Shown: positions 28,838 through 37,137 of the stretch, one piece after another
How the letters are laid out: each line of letters opens with the position of its first letter
How positions within the stretch are numbered: position 1 is the first letter of the stretch
DNA from: a virus
DNA: 38,923 nt
Reading direction: 5' to 3' (one strand)
Virus record (IMG/VR): IMGVR_UViG_3300044987_003178
Span: 1-38,923 of that record
Notes under the pieces: model-generated
Databases searched by the model: none
The model's input: the letters and a program-made list of their open reading frames with translations, nothing else
What the model was told of the DNA's origin: nothing
Program-made: the position numbers and the translations under genes

Positions 28838-30711
28838 CAGTGCATCTCCTCGTAGGTCCGTGGACACTGCTCGTCGCCGGACTCGTCGTTGTGCGTCATG
28901 AACTCGGGCAGGTGCCTGATCTCCACCATGACGTCGTTGGAGAGACAGACCGGCTCACCGAACTCCGTGTCTTCAGGGTCCGTGCCGACGATCAGTGGGT
29001 GTCTGACGAGTGACTCATCCATCGTGCGGATGCGGATCACGACGATCCCCCTGCCGCCGTCTCCGGCGGAATACTGGGCGTCGCCCACATTGAGGTATCC
29101 GCCGCCGCCGCCGCCGCCGGTTCCAAGTGCGCCGTCCTGGCCCTCTTCCCCACCGCCACCGTATCCGGGCTTCGTCGCCGCGGTCGACCATGACCATCCT
29201 CCCGGCTTGCGGGGACCGCCGGCACCGCCACCCGCGTACCAGTCGACATACATGTACTGGTGCGCGGTCTCTTCGTACATGTGCCAGCCACGGATGTCGC
29301 AGGGGCGGCCGTGGCCGCCGTGGAAAGGATTCCCCGACTGCATCTCGCCGAACTGGTCATAGGTGAACCAGGGCCACTCGACGCCGTCGACCGTGCGCGT
29401 GGGGATGTGTGCGCCGCCGCCGCCGCCGCCGGCAAGGACCTGGCCGCCATAAGCACTGGTGCCGATCTTGCCGTCGTGCCCGCGAGGAAGACTGACGATC
29501 CAGAAGCGGTCCTCATCGTCGTCTTCCCAGAACCCCGTCCCGCCCTCGGGGGCGTCCACGGGGTCACCGTTCTCATCGGTCACATAGGGGTGCGTCGAGT
29601 ACCACTCGTCGACCTGCGCCCCTCCACCGGCAGCGGCTCCTCCGTCGCGTGTCCCATTGACCACGCCATAGTCCCAGAACGACCCGTCGCCGGGGACGTA
29701 CTGGTCGAACGGGATCGTGTCTCCGTACTCCTCCTCGCCCCACTCCCAGATCCATGCGTGCCAGGTGCGCCCGCCGCCGCCGGATCCGCCGGAGTTCGGA
29801 GGCCACCCCTCCCCCGCGAGAGGCTCATAATCAATGAACTCCGTGCCTCCATAGCCACCGCCGAGCGCCGTGTAGCCGGCGAAGGAGCTGTCGCCGCCGT
29901 TGTCAGGCACAGCGCTCCCGTCGGTGTGCTCACCGCCGGCACCAACGATCACATCCCCGTCGTTCTCCCCGGCCTCGATCGTCACGTCGTGTTTGTCGAT
30001 CATCTCGCCGGCGCCGCCGCCGCCACCTTCCGGGCCATACCCCCCCGGGGCGCCGCCGCCGACCGCAAGGATGTCAGCAACGATGGACTCGCCGTTCAGC
30101 AGAGTGAACGAACTCGACCCGGAGAAGGTGTAGACCGTCCAGCCCGGAAGCGTGCGGAAGTACAGGAGCTCCGACGGCTCAGAGATATTGAGCGAACGGT
30201 CGATGCCCCGCACGCGGTAGCAGCGCTCCTCGCCCGCTGCGCCGACTTCGGTCCACGAGAGCGTCGGATGCACGCGCTCCCAAACCATGGCCCGGCAGGG
30301 GCCCGAGGTCGAAGACTCGATGAGGTAGCCGAGCATCTCGTCGGGACGCAGCTTGCTGGATGGGTTCCAGCGCCACAGGAGGTCGTCGCCCACGACCCGG
30401 CCACGTAGACCGGAGGGAGCCGTCGGCGGCACCTGGTCGGCCGGCGGCCGGGCGCTCGTCGAGACGCTGAACCAGGCCGCGTCCACCTCGCTCGACTCCT
30501 CGGCGTCGCGGTAAGCCTTCACCTGATAGCGGTAGGCCCGCGAGGGCAGGACGTCATCGTCGATGAAGACCTCGGCGTAGGTCATGGCGACATCGCGGTC
30601 GTCACGGAAGACGCGGTAGTGGTGGTAGACGGGCAGACCGTCGGTGCCGAACATGGGGCCGTCCATGCGATCCCAGGCGATGAGCACACGGTCGTGGCGC
30701 GAGAACTGCAT
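28837..30711 (-). CDS. FN3 and glycine-rich tail adhesin
   Basis: A 624-residue protein. Residues 1-87 and 95-188 look like fibronectin type III domains (RAYRYQVKAYRDAEESSEVD; EERCYRVRGIDRSLNISEPS). Residues 190-562 form a glycine-rich domain. It opens WTVYTFSGSSSFTLLNGESI and closes GDGGRGIVVIRIRT, with many runs of four to seven Gly separated by two inserts rich in Trp, Tyr, Asp and His (about 316-415 and 436-490). Related Gly-rich domains occur in phage adhesins such as T-even-like gp38 proteins. It probably recognises a host surface sugar or protein. The start overlaps the tape measure stop (TGATG). Confidence 0.8.
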   Translation of the reverse strand: MQFSRHDRVLIAWDRMDGPMFGTDGLPVYHHYRVFRDDRDVAMTYAEVFIDDDVLPSRAYRYQVKAYRDAEESSEVDAAWFSVSTSARPPADQVPPTAPSGLRGRVVGDDLLWRWNPSSKLRPDEMLGYLIESSTSGPCRAMVWERVHPTLSWTEVGAAGEERCYRVRGIDRSLNISEPSELLYFRTLPGWTVYTFSGSSSFTLLNGESIVADILAVGGGAPGGYGPEGGGGGAGEMIDKHDVTIEAGENDGDVIVGAGGEHTDGSAVPDNGGDSSFAGYTALGGGYGGTEFIDYEPLAGEGWPPNSGGSGGGGRTWHAWIWEWGEEEYGDTIPFDQYVPGDGSFWDYGVVNGTRDGGAAAGGGAQVDEWYSTHPYVTDENGDPVDAPEGGTGFWEDDDEDRFWIVSLPRGHDGKIGTSAYGGQVLAGGGGGGAHIPTRTVDGVEWPWFTYDQFGEMQSGNPFHGGHGRPCDIRGWHMYEETAHQYMYVDWYAGGGAGGPRKPGGWSWSTAATKPGYGGGGEEGQDGALGTGGGGGGGYLNVGDAQYSAGDGGRGIVVIRIRTMDESLVRHPLIVGTDPEDTEFGEPVCLSNDVMVEIRHLPEFMTHNDESGDEQCPRTYEEMH

Positions 30712-33700
30712 CAGAACGTCGTCCTCGCCACGCTGACCTTCCCATTGCCGAGGTAGGGCTCCAGGCGGTAGGCGATGCTGCGCAGGTCGCCGTCGCTGAC
30801 CTCGCCGGAGAGCGCGAAGACCGGCAGGACGACCTGGGTGACCCCACCCTGGCCGCCCCCGGCGACGCCGAGCGCGACGCCCCCGGCGGTGGCTGAGCCC
30901 AGCTTGCTGCCCATCGTCTTGGAGAGGTCGCTCATGCTGGCGAAGATGTCGCGCAGCGTGCTCACGGCTGCCTGCGCGGCCTGCAGGCGCGTCATGTCGG
31001 GGATCTGGTCCAGCGCGGAGCTCAGCGCCGTGACGATCTGCAGGAGGGCGCCACCGACGCCCTGCCAGATGCCGCCCATGCTGCCGGCCCGCTTCGTGAA
31101 GTCCTCGAGCGCACCGAGCTTCTCGGGCAGCTCGCTGGCCAGGTCAAGGATGCTGCCGATGGTCTCGACCATCGTGCCGACGTTGCCGAGGTCGGCGGCG
31201 TTCGCCTTGAGCTCGTCGCCGCTCCACACCGCCTGGAACCCGGTGACCAGCTGACCGACGGCCTCGATCAGCGCCGAGGTCAGCTCGGCCCAGTTCTGGC
31301 GCACCAGGCTGACCGCCGACTTCGGCGCGTTCGCGATGAAGTCGAGGATGCTGCCCAGCGGTCCCACCATCTGACCGATGAGCTGCATCGTGTCGCCCTG
31401 GCTCTTGAGGAGCTCATCGCCGACGCCCTCGTAAGCGTCGAGGAACTGCCCGACCGCGTCCCGCACCGCATCGCCCAGGGCGCGCCACGCCTGCGGGATG
31501 ACCTTGACCGCCTCTTCGGGAGCCGCGGTGAAGAACGAGACGATGGCGCCGAGCGAGCCGGCCATGCCGGCCACCGACCCCATGCGGCCGGCGTCCTTGC
31601 CGAGCTTCTTCGTGGTCACGTCCTCGAAGGCGGCGAGGACCTCAGCCACGGCGGAGCGCACGACCTGCGCGAGCTGTCCCCACTTCTGTGGCACGACGGA
31701 GACAGCCTTGTCCGGCAGGTTCGCGAGCGTGCCGATGAGGCTGCCGATGCCGCCGGCCGCGGCGCCGATCGAGCCCATGCGCGTCGCGTCTGCGCCGAGA
31801 CGCTTGGAGTCAACGTCGTCGAAGACGGCGAGGACCTCGTCGACGGCCGTCTTCGCCACGCGCGCCAGGGCACGCCATTTCTGCGGCATGACGGTCACCG
31901 CCTTGTCGGGCAGCGAAGCGAGCGAGCTGACGAGTGCGGAGAGGCCGCCTGCAGCGCCACCCGCCGACCCCGCCCGTTCGGCGCTGCGCGCCAGCTCCTT
32001 CGTCGTCGACTCCTCGAAGACGGCCAGGACCTGAGAGAGACCGCTCTTCGTCATGGTGGCCAGCGCCGCCCAGTTCTGGCGACCGGGACTGACGGCCTTC
32101 TTGGGAAGCCCGGCGAGGCCGCCCACGAACGTGCCGAGCGAGCCGGCCATGCTGCCGATGTCCCCGGCCCGCTCGGCGCTCGTGCCGAGCGCCTTGGTCG
32201 AGTAGTCGTCGAAGACGCCGAGGATGTCGCCGAGGGCGCCGCGCAGCATGGACGCGAGGGCGCCCCAGTTCTGCCGCGCCGGCGCCACGGCCTTCTTCGG
32301 CAGCTCTGCCAGCGAGGTCGCCACGGCCCCGATCCCGCCGGCGATGGAGCCGACGGACCCGGTGCGGTCGGCGAACGTCTTGAGAGCCTCATCGGACATG
32401 TCGGCGAAGGCCGAGGTGATCTCGCCGCCCGCTTTGCGGACGCCGGCGGAGATGCTGGTCCAGTCACGGGCCAGTACCTGCTCTGCGTTCTTGGGGATGC
32501 GCGCCAGCGTGCCAACGAGCTGGGCGCCGGCGGCGGCGGTGTCCTCGGCTGTGGCTGCCACCGCGGCGGCCACCGGGGCCCCGGCAGCGGCAGGCGCGAT
32601 CGCAGTGGGAGCGGTGCTGCCGTGCGCGGAGACAGGTGCCCCCGACTCCCCAGGAGCCGGCGGGGCGGCCGGGTTGAGCGCGCTGTTCGCCTTCCCGCGC
32701 AGCCACTGGCCGATGATGCTCATAGGGCCCAGGACCATGTCGACGCCGCTCATGACCCAGTTCGCGATGTCCATGCCCAGCTTCTTGAAGCTGGCCCCGT
32801 CGAGGCTCGGCGCGCGCAGGCCCTTCTCCGAGATCTCGGTGAAGTAGTTGCTGATGTCGCCCAGCGCCTTGGAGAGGTCACCGGCGACTGCCAGCGTGTC
32901 ACCGAAGGCGCTGCTGGTCCCCGCCAGGCCGGCCGGCAGCTTGTCGAGCCCGGTGAGGATGTCGTTGAGGCTGCCGACCATCTCGGCCAGCTTCGGAAGC
33001 ACCTCGGTGCCGACCTTCGCGCCCAGGTCCTGGAGCTTCGACGTGACCCTCTTGGTGCCGTTCGCGAGGCTGTCCGATGTCTCGGAGACGTCGCCCTGCG
33101 CGTTCTTCGTCTGCTGCAGGATGAGGGCGTAGGCCGCGGTCGCACGCGTCATCGGCGGGAGGCTCGCGCCGGCCGTGTCGAGGCCCATCCGCATCGCCTG
33201 CGCCTTGAGCGAGGCCTCGTCCAGCATGACGCCGAACTGGCGCAGCGGTTCGGTCTCGCCGATGAGGCCGGCGCGGATGGCCTGCAGAGCATCAGCGACG
33301 GGCACATTGTTGAACGATGCGAGGTCGGCCGCGAGCAGCACGAGACGCTCGCTCATGGCGGCCGACTCCTCCTGCCCGTAGCCCATGGAGGTGAAGAGGT
33401 TGCCGAAGGTGGCCATGGCCTCGAGCGCCGCCTGACGGCTGAGCAGGAGCTTGTCGGAGGCCTCCTCGGCGAAGTCGACGACGCTCTGCGCCGCCTCACC
33501 GAAGACCACCTTCGTCTTGTTCATGGTCTCGTTGAGGTCGGACGCCTGGTCCACCGAGTAGGCGAGGCCGGCGGCCAGGGCGAGGCCGGCGGCGCCGGCG
33601 ATCTCCCACTTGTACTGGCCGAGCACGGACGTCATCTCGCTGACGACGCCACGCATCCCGGCCTTCACCGGGCCGGGGTCGACGGAGAGCGGCAGCACGA

Positions 33701-33914
33701 TGGGTATGCCCTTCGCGCTGGTCGCAAGTCCGGCCATCTGCAGCTTCGCGCCGGCCAGCTCCTTCTGCAGATGCTTGGTGTCGATGCCGAACTTGGCGTC
33801 CCACTGCTTCTTCGTGAAGACGCTTGCCTCTGTGCGCGCCTTGGCGAGGTCGGCAAAGTAGCCCTTGGCGTCGAGGCCGAGACTCGCGTAGAGGTCGCCT
33901 ACTTGCAGAGGCAT
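30711..33914 (-). CDS. Tape measure protein
   Basis: A 1067-residue protein after the frameshifting tail chaperone, the standard place for the tape measure. Residues about 85-330 contain the phage TMP core (SDLNETMNKTKVVFGEAAQS; AMATFGNLFTSMGYGQEES; ALQAIRAGLIGETEPLRQFG), with a hydrophobic segment at 104-121. A Pro/Ala linker (412-460) leads into seven tandem 65-residue repeats (about 455-920). A C-terminal part ends in a beta-rich tail. At about 1.5 angstrom per helical residue it predicts a tail near 160 nm, a rough estimate. Confidence 0.93.
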   Translation of the reverse strand: MPLQVGDLYASLGLDAKGYFADLAKARTEASVFTKKQWDAKFGIDTKHLQKELAGAKLQMAGLATSAKGIPIVLPLSVDPGPVKAGMRGVVSEMTSVLGQYKWEIAGAAGLALAAGLAYSVDQASDLNETMNKTKVVFGEAAQSVVDFAEEASDKLLLSRQAALEAMATFGNLFTSMGYGQEESAAMSERLVLLAADLASFNNVPVADALQAIRAGLIGETEPLRQFGVMLDEASLKAQAMRMGLDTAGASLPPMTRATAAYALILQQTKNAQGDVSETSDSLANGTKRVTSKLQDLGAKVGTEVLPKLAEMVGSLNDILTGLDKLPAGLAGTSSAFGDTLAVAGDLSKALGDISNYFTEISEKGLRAPSLDGASFKKLGMDIANWVMSGVDMVLGPMSIIGQWLRGKANSALNPAAPPAPGESGAPVSAHGSTAPTAIAPAAAGAPVAAAVAATAEDTAAAGAQLVGTLARIPKNAEQVLARDWTSISAGVRKAGGEITSAFADMSDEALKTFADRTGSVGSIAGGIGAVATSLAELPKKAVAPARQNWGALASMLRGALGDILGVFDDYSTKALGTSAERAGDIGSMAGSLGTFVGGLAGLPKKAVSPGRQNWAALATMTKSGLSQVLAVFEESTTKELARSAERAGSAGGAAGGLSALVSSLASLPDKAVTVMPQKWRALARVAKTAVDEVLAVFDDVDSKRLGADATRMGSIGAAAGGIGSLIGTLANLPDKAVSVVPQKWGQLAQVVRSAVAEVLAAFEDVTTKKLGKDAGRMGSVAGMAGSLGAIVSFFTAAPEEAVKVIPQAWRALGDAVRDAVGQFLDAYEGVGDELLKSQGDTMQLIGQMVGPLGSILDFIANAPKSAVSLVRQNWAELTSALIEAVGQLVTGFQAVWSGDELKANAADLGNVGTMVETIGSILDLASELPEKLGALEDFTKRAGSMGGIWQGVGGALLQIVTALSSALDQIPDMTRLQAAQAAVSTLRDIFASMSDLSKTMGSKLGSATAGGVALGVAGGGQGGVTQVVLPVFALSGEVSDGDLRSIAYRLEPYLGNGKVSVARTTF
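31172..32552 (-). repeat. Seven 65-residue (195-bp) repeats within tape measure gene
   Basis: Tryptophans at residues 485, 550, 615, 680, 745, 810 and 875 recur at exactly 65-residue spacing. Each lies in a segment like 'LP.KAV...RQNW.ALA', followed by '...VLAVF.....K.L....R.GS.G..AGG'. The repeats have diverged in protein sequence but kept perfect length, so insertions and deletions seem to be excluded. This implies a regular structure along the tail lumen. Confidence 0.9.
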
Positions 33915-34494
33915 CAGACCACCCTTCTGCCGAGAGATCCCATCAGCTCGTGAAACTCGTCTTCGCCCACCGGCTTGGGGTCCTGCGACGCCGCCATGAG
34001 GAAGCGCGACTCGGCCGAGAGCCCAGCCAGGAGCACGCAGAAGCGACGCCAGGTCATGGCGTCCAGCTCTTCGGTGATGTCGATGCCGTATTCACGGGCG
34101 AAGTCCGCCTCGATCAGGCCCCAGCGCGCGAGGACTTGCGCCGCGCCGCCCCGCTGGGGCTCGCCTGTTCCCCCGGACCGTCACCGGCCGGAGCTGTGTA
34201 GACCGCCATGACCATGTGCAACAACTGCAGGAGGTCGGCCATGTCGAAGTCGGCGTGCGAGAGCAGCTCGTCGAGGACGTCCTGAGGAAGCATGCGCGAG
34301 AGCATCCCCAGGGAGTCGCCGGTGCTCAGCTCGGAGTCGGGTCCCTGCTCATCCTGGATGCGCACCACGTCAAGCAGGACTCCGGCCGGGATGTTTCCCG
34401 GCAGCTCGAAGTCCCGCCCGTAGGCGTGGAGCACGACGGGCTCGCGCCGGCGTTCGGCGCGAGCCTCGTCGAAGTCGATGTACCGGTCGGCCAT
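33914..34494 (-). CDS. Tail assembly chaperone, long form made by -1 frameshift
   Basis: After the short form's frame, a -1 shift opens a second frame that continues to the stop at 33914-33916. It encodes 'VLARWGLIEADFAREYGIDI', 'TEELDAMTWRRFCVLLAGLS' and 'AESRFLMAASQDPKPVGEDE'. That is the usual T-domain sequence of such fusions in actinophages (WRRF...LLAGL.AES). The second frame has no suitable start codon of its own before this conserved region. The fusion would be about 193 residues. Its stop overlaps the tape measure ATG (TGATG). This mirrors the gpG/gpGT system of lambda. Confidence 0.88.
34114..34494 (-). CDS. Tail assembly chaperone, short form
   Basis: A 126-residue protein between the major tail protein and tape measure genes. 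It begins MADRYIDFDEARAERRREPV; 'YGRDFELPGNIPAGVLLDVV' and LPQDVLDELLSHADFDMADL match the G-type chaperone of actinophages. The last 20 residues, after the frameshift site, are basic and low-complexity, as expected of the non-shifted tail. Together with the long form it should coat the tape measure during tail assembly. Confidence 0.85.
   Translation of the reverse strand: MADRYIDFDEARAERRREPVVLHAYGRDFELPGNIPAGVLLDVVRIQDEQGPDSELSTGDSLGMLSRMLPQDVLDELLSHADFDMADLLQLLHMVMAVYTAPAGDGPGEQASPSGAARRKSSRAGA
34168..34174 (-). other. Candidate -1 frameshift site GGGGGAA
   Basis: In the transcript the sense frame reads CCG GGG GAA CAG. A slip back by one base on the run of five G keeps a GGG codon paired and leads into the open chaperone frame (GGA ACA GGC GAG). 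It is the most slippery sequence in the overlap of the two frames. A GC-rich region downstream could form a stimulating structure. Confidence 0.65.
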
Positions 34495-34497
34495 GGA

Positions 34498-34941
34498 TCA
34501 GCTTCCGGACTCGGCGGGAATGCCCTTGACCGAGAGCGTCGCGGACCAGTTGGCCCCAGACTTGTGGTCGCCGCCGAACGGCTGGCATTCCACGGAGGCG
34601 GTGAAGATCCAGATGAGGCCGCCGGGGCTGGTGATCTGGAACTGCAGACGGGCCTCCTCGCCGGTCTCCCACTGCACGGCCTCGACCGCGGCCTGCCCGG
34701 AGTCGCGCTCCCCGGTGTCGGGGTCCTCGAGGCGGTTCGCCGTCACGGCGAAGCTGACGGCGTGCCCGACGATGCGCTCGTCGGCGCCGTCGGAGTCGCA
34801 GTCGGACAGGTCGATCTTGTCTGTCGAGACAGACATCGTGAGGTCCTTGCGGCCGCCGATCTTGGTCCACGTCGGCGAGCCCTCGGTGCCGGTGTTGACG
34901 TTCAGGACGAAGTCCCTGCTCAGTACCTTCTCCAGCGCCAT
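34498..34941 (-). CDS. Major tail protein
   Basis: A 147-residue protein beginning MALEKVLSRDFVLNVNTGTE. 'WTKIGGRKDLTMSVSTDKID' and 'GHAVSFAVTANRLEDPDTGE' are typical of siphovirus tail tube subunits, and the C-terminal strand pair ends WSATLSVKGIPAESG. It precedes the tail chaperone gene and follows the tail terminator gene, the standard order. It should form hexameric rings around the tape measure. Confidence 0.88.
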   Translation of the reverse strand: MALEKVLSRDFVLNVNTGTEGSPTWTKIGGRKDLTMSVSTDKIDLSDCDSDGADERIVGHAVSFAVTANRLEDPDTGERDSGQAAVEAVQWETGEEARLQFQITSPGGLIWIFTASVECQPFGGDHKSGANWSATLSVKGIPAESGS

Positions 34942-34953
34942 GAGTGGTGCTCC

Positions 34954-35388
34954 TTACTCGCGATGTGCGGTCTGCGCCCTGACGTGCAGGGCGAGGTTGA
35001 CGACGAACTCGTGACGGCCGAGATCGTCGGTTCCGAGGTAGACGGGTCCGGTCTGCTGACAGGTCGCGAGGATGAGGCGGACCTCATCGTCGGTGTCTGC
35101 GGCCAAGGTCGTGTGCGCGAGGCCCTGCCAGGCCGCGTACACCGCGCCAGCCCGGCTCTCCGCCGTGCGCGGGTCGTCGGTTCCGCGGATGTGGACCTGC
35201 ACGGTCGGCTCGTCGTAGCCGAGCATCCAGTCGCCCTCGACCGGGTTCGCTCCGTAGGCGGTGACCGAGACCGCCTCGTCCGGATCGGGCGGCAGCTGGC
35301 GCTGCACGAAGCAGTCGCCGCCGGCGTCCTCACGCAGGTCGACGAGGCCGAGGCTGTGCATGTAGTGGGCGACGGCCGCGGCGATCAC
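34954..35388 (-). CDS. Tail terminator protein
   Basis: A 144-residue protein between the gp10-like gene and the major tail gene. The N-terminal helix (IAAAVAHYMHSLGLVDLRED), then GYDEPTVQVHIRGTDDPRTA and 'AVYAAWQGLAHTTLAADTDD', and the final strand 'LGRHEFVVNLALHVRAQT' match the tail terminator/minor capsid pattern of siphoviruses. The GTG start overlaps the previous stop (GTGA). It would cap the tail tube before joining to the head. Confidence 0.82.
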   Translation of the reverse strand: MIAAAVAHYMHSLGLVDLREDAGGDCFVQRQLPPDPDEAVSVTAYGANPVEGDWMLGYDEPTVQVHIRGTDDPRTAESRAGAVYAAWQGLAHTTLAADTDDEVRLILATCQQTGPVYLGTDDLGRHEFVVNLALHVRAQTAHRE

Positions 35389-35777
35389 GTGTAGAGCCTC
35401 CGTAGCTCCACGGCTATCAGCGTCACGCCGATCTCGGATGACGCCTTCGCCGGCCGCTCCAGGAACTTGGCGGTCTTGCCGGCCCCGTGCCGCGCGTGCA
35501 GGTCCTCGTGGACCCAGACGGCGATGTTGCCGCGGCCCCTCCGGCGAGCGTCCTCGCGCACGGGAGGAGAGGTGTAGGACACGGTGGCCTTGAGGGTCAC
35601 GGGGTCGACGTCGACCGTGCCGGAATCGCGCAGGGCTCCGGATCCGGCGCCCTCGGCGACGGGGCAGACATCCTGTGACTCCGCGAGCACGTGGTTGGCC
35701 CAGGCCTCGAGGCCGCGAGCCGCCGCTGCCATCATGCCGGTGGTCGCCTTCGCATCGTCCCAGAGGAAACGGCTCAT
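35385..35777 (-). CDS. HK97 gp10-like head-tail connection protein
   Basis: A 130-residue protein. An N-terminal helix (MMAAAARGLEAWANHVLAES) is followed by the characteristic 'CPVAEGAGSGALRDSGTVDV' (CPV.tG.LrdS motif of the gp10/HK97_gp10 family), strands including TVSYTSPPV and IAVWVHE, and a final helix 'KFLERPAKA'. It follows the glycosyltransferase cassette with a 4-base overlap. The family acts at the head-tail interface or in tail completion. Confidence 0.88.
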   Translation of the reverse strand: MSRFLWDDAKATTGMMAAAARGLEAWANHVLAESQDVCPVAEGAGSGALRDSGTVDVDPVTLKATVSYTSPPVREDARRRGRGNIAVWVHEDLHARHGAGKTAKFLERPAKASSEIGVTLIAVELRRLYT

Positions 35778-36580
35778 GGGGCCACCTTCAGCGTCTCCCA
35801 GTTGGGCAGGCCGCTCAGACGCCTGACCCGCCGGCTCGTCGGGGCCAGCCGCAGGACAAGACCAGTGACGCAGTGCCGCATCACGACCACGTCGTCGATC
35901 GCCTCAGCGCCGCTGACCACGCGACCGCTCCAGTCGATGTCGAGCGCCGATGCGTCCTCGCCGATGAATGTGTGAGCGACGCGCGTGTGCATCGCCTTGA
36001 CGCGGTCAGTGCCGCCGCGGCCGGGCACGAGCGAGGGCCCGTCGGCGTGGTCGACGAGCGATGGCCACGTGTACCAGGTGAGGACACTGCGCTGCAGCTC
36101 GAAGAAGCGCGAGAGGCGGCGGTCGTAGTTGGGGATGTCCTTCAGAGCGTCGCAGTGCGCGATCATTTCAGGGATGAGCGCCGTCGGCACGGCGACGAGC
36201 GGACCCCAGTTCAGAGTGTGCATCGTGAGCCACGAGGCCCCGAGCTTGCGCGCCTTGACGGCCGCATTGGTGACCATCTCGGCGTAGGGCCGCACACGCC
36301 CGACGTAGCCGCAGACGGGGACGCCGGCCGGCACCTTGGAGAGCGCGACCTCGAGGCCGGCGAAGAGGTCGCGACAGACGAGGACGTCGTCCTGGATGAC
36401 GGCGTGATGAGTGCAGGCCGGGTCGTAGGCGAGCATCGCCCGCCTGCCGGTATCCCAGCGGCTGTTCTTCTCGTCCCAGGTGACCGGCACGTCACGGTCG
36501 AGGCGCGCGCGGATGGCCTCCACCTGCTTGGCGCGCTTGGGGTGAGCCATCATGGCCACGGACAGCGTGACGGCGCTCAC
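35774..36580 (-). CDS. Glycosyltransferase (actinophage type)
   Basis: A 268-residue protein. It starts 'SAVTLSVAMMAHPKRAKQVE', followed by VTWDEKNSRWDTGRRAML and 'HHAVIQDDVLVCRDLFAGLE'. QDD at 63-65 stands in for the metal-binding DxD of GT-A enzymes. I recognise this combination from putative glycosyltransferases in actinobacteriophages. The donor and acceptor are unknown. It is coupled on both sides, to the methyltransferase gene upstream and the gp10-like gene downstream, and so is co-expressed with virion assembly genes. Modification of virion proteins is the simplest inference. Confidence 0.78.
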   Translation of the reverse strand: MSAVTLSVAMMAHPKRAKQVEAIRARLDRDVPVTWDEKNSRWDTGRRAMLAYDPACTHHAVIQDDVLVCRDLFAGLEVALSKVPAGVPVCGYVGRVRPYAEMVTNAAVKARKLGASWLTMHTLNWGPLVAVPTALIPEMIAHCDALKDIPNYDRRLSRFFELQRSVLTWYTWPSLVDHADGPSLVPGRGGTDRVKAMHTRVAHTFIGEDASALDIDWSGRVVSGAEAIDDVVVMRHCVTGLVLRLAPTSRRVRRLSGLPNWETLKVAP

Positions 36581-37137
36581 GTGGCCACCTCACGGAAGAC
36601 CCAGAAGCCGATGTCGCGTTCGCCGGCCGGCCGGTGCAGGATCTCCCAGCCCTTCGGCACATCGGGCAGGAACTCGCGATGCAGGACGTGCGCCTCGCCC
36701 TCTTCGTCGACGTTCGACGAATGGATGCAGACGAGCGGCGCCGAGCCGAAGAGGAGGCGCAGGTGACGCCGGTAGTAGCGCTCTTCGGTCAGGTGGAAGA
36801 TGACGTCCAGTGACAGCGCCAGCTGCGCCGGCGGCAGGTCGGGCGTCTTCCAGCCATCGAACTGGACCCAGGTGCGACGCGGCAGCCTGACGCGCTCCTC
36901 GCAGAGCGCGAGCGCCGTGGGTGAGACATCGATACCGACGTAGCGGCGGCAGTGCAGCATCGCGGCGATCACGCCGTCACCGCAGCCCCAGTCGACGACG
37001 CGGTTGACGTGGCGCTCGGCGATGAGGGCATTGACGAAAACAGCCTTGCGCTCGGCCTCGGCGCCGCAGGAGCCGGGCCCGGAGCCGCGCTTTCCCTCGC
37101 GGTAGCGGCGCTCCCAGTAGGTGGTGACGCTGCTCAC
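36577..37137 (-). CDS. SAM-dependent methyltransferase (class I)
   Basis: A 186-residue protein with motif I VVDWGCGDG at about 47-55, the acidic strand-2 end YVGIDVSPTAL with D70, and LALSLDVIFHLTEERYYRRH in place of motif IV (D near 113). There is no DNA-methylase catalytic motif (no PC or DPPY), so a small-molecule, sugar or protein substrate is more likely. The GTG overlaps the preceding stop. Lying between two glycosyltransferases, it may O-methylate the sugar they attach. Confidence 0.82.
   Translation of the reverse strand: MSSVTTYWERRYREGKRGSGPGSCGAEAERKAVFVNALIAERHVNRVVDWGCGDGVIAAMLHCRRYVGIDVSPTALALCEERVRLPRRTWVQFDGWKTPDLPPAQLALSLDVIFHLTEERYYRRHLRLLFGSAPLVCIHSSNVDEEGEAHVLHREFLPDVPKGWEILHRPAGERDIGFWVFREVAT

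Noticed and set aside
29100-29130. GCC/CCG-rich repeats at glycine-coding runs
   Set aside because: Explained by polyglycine codons of the adhesin; not a separate regulatory repeat.
31172-32552. Tandem repeats considered as a CRISPR-like or satellite array
   Set aside because: The units are in frame within the tape measure gene, have diverged in sequence and have no spacer structure.
32622-33953. Plus-strand 443-residue open frame opposite the tape measure
   Set aside because: Antisense shadow; composition biased to Arg, Glu and Gly and no recognisable domain.
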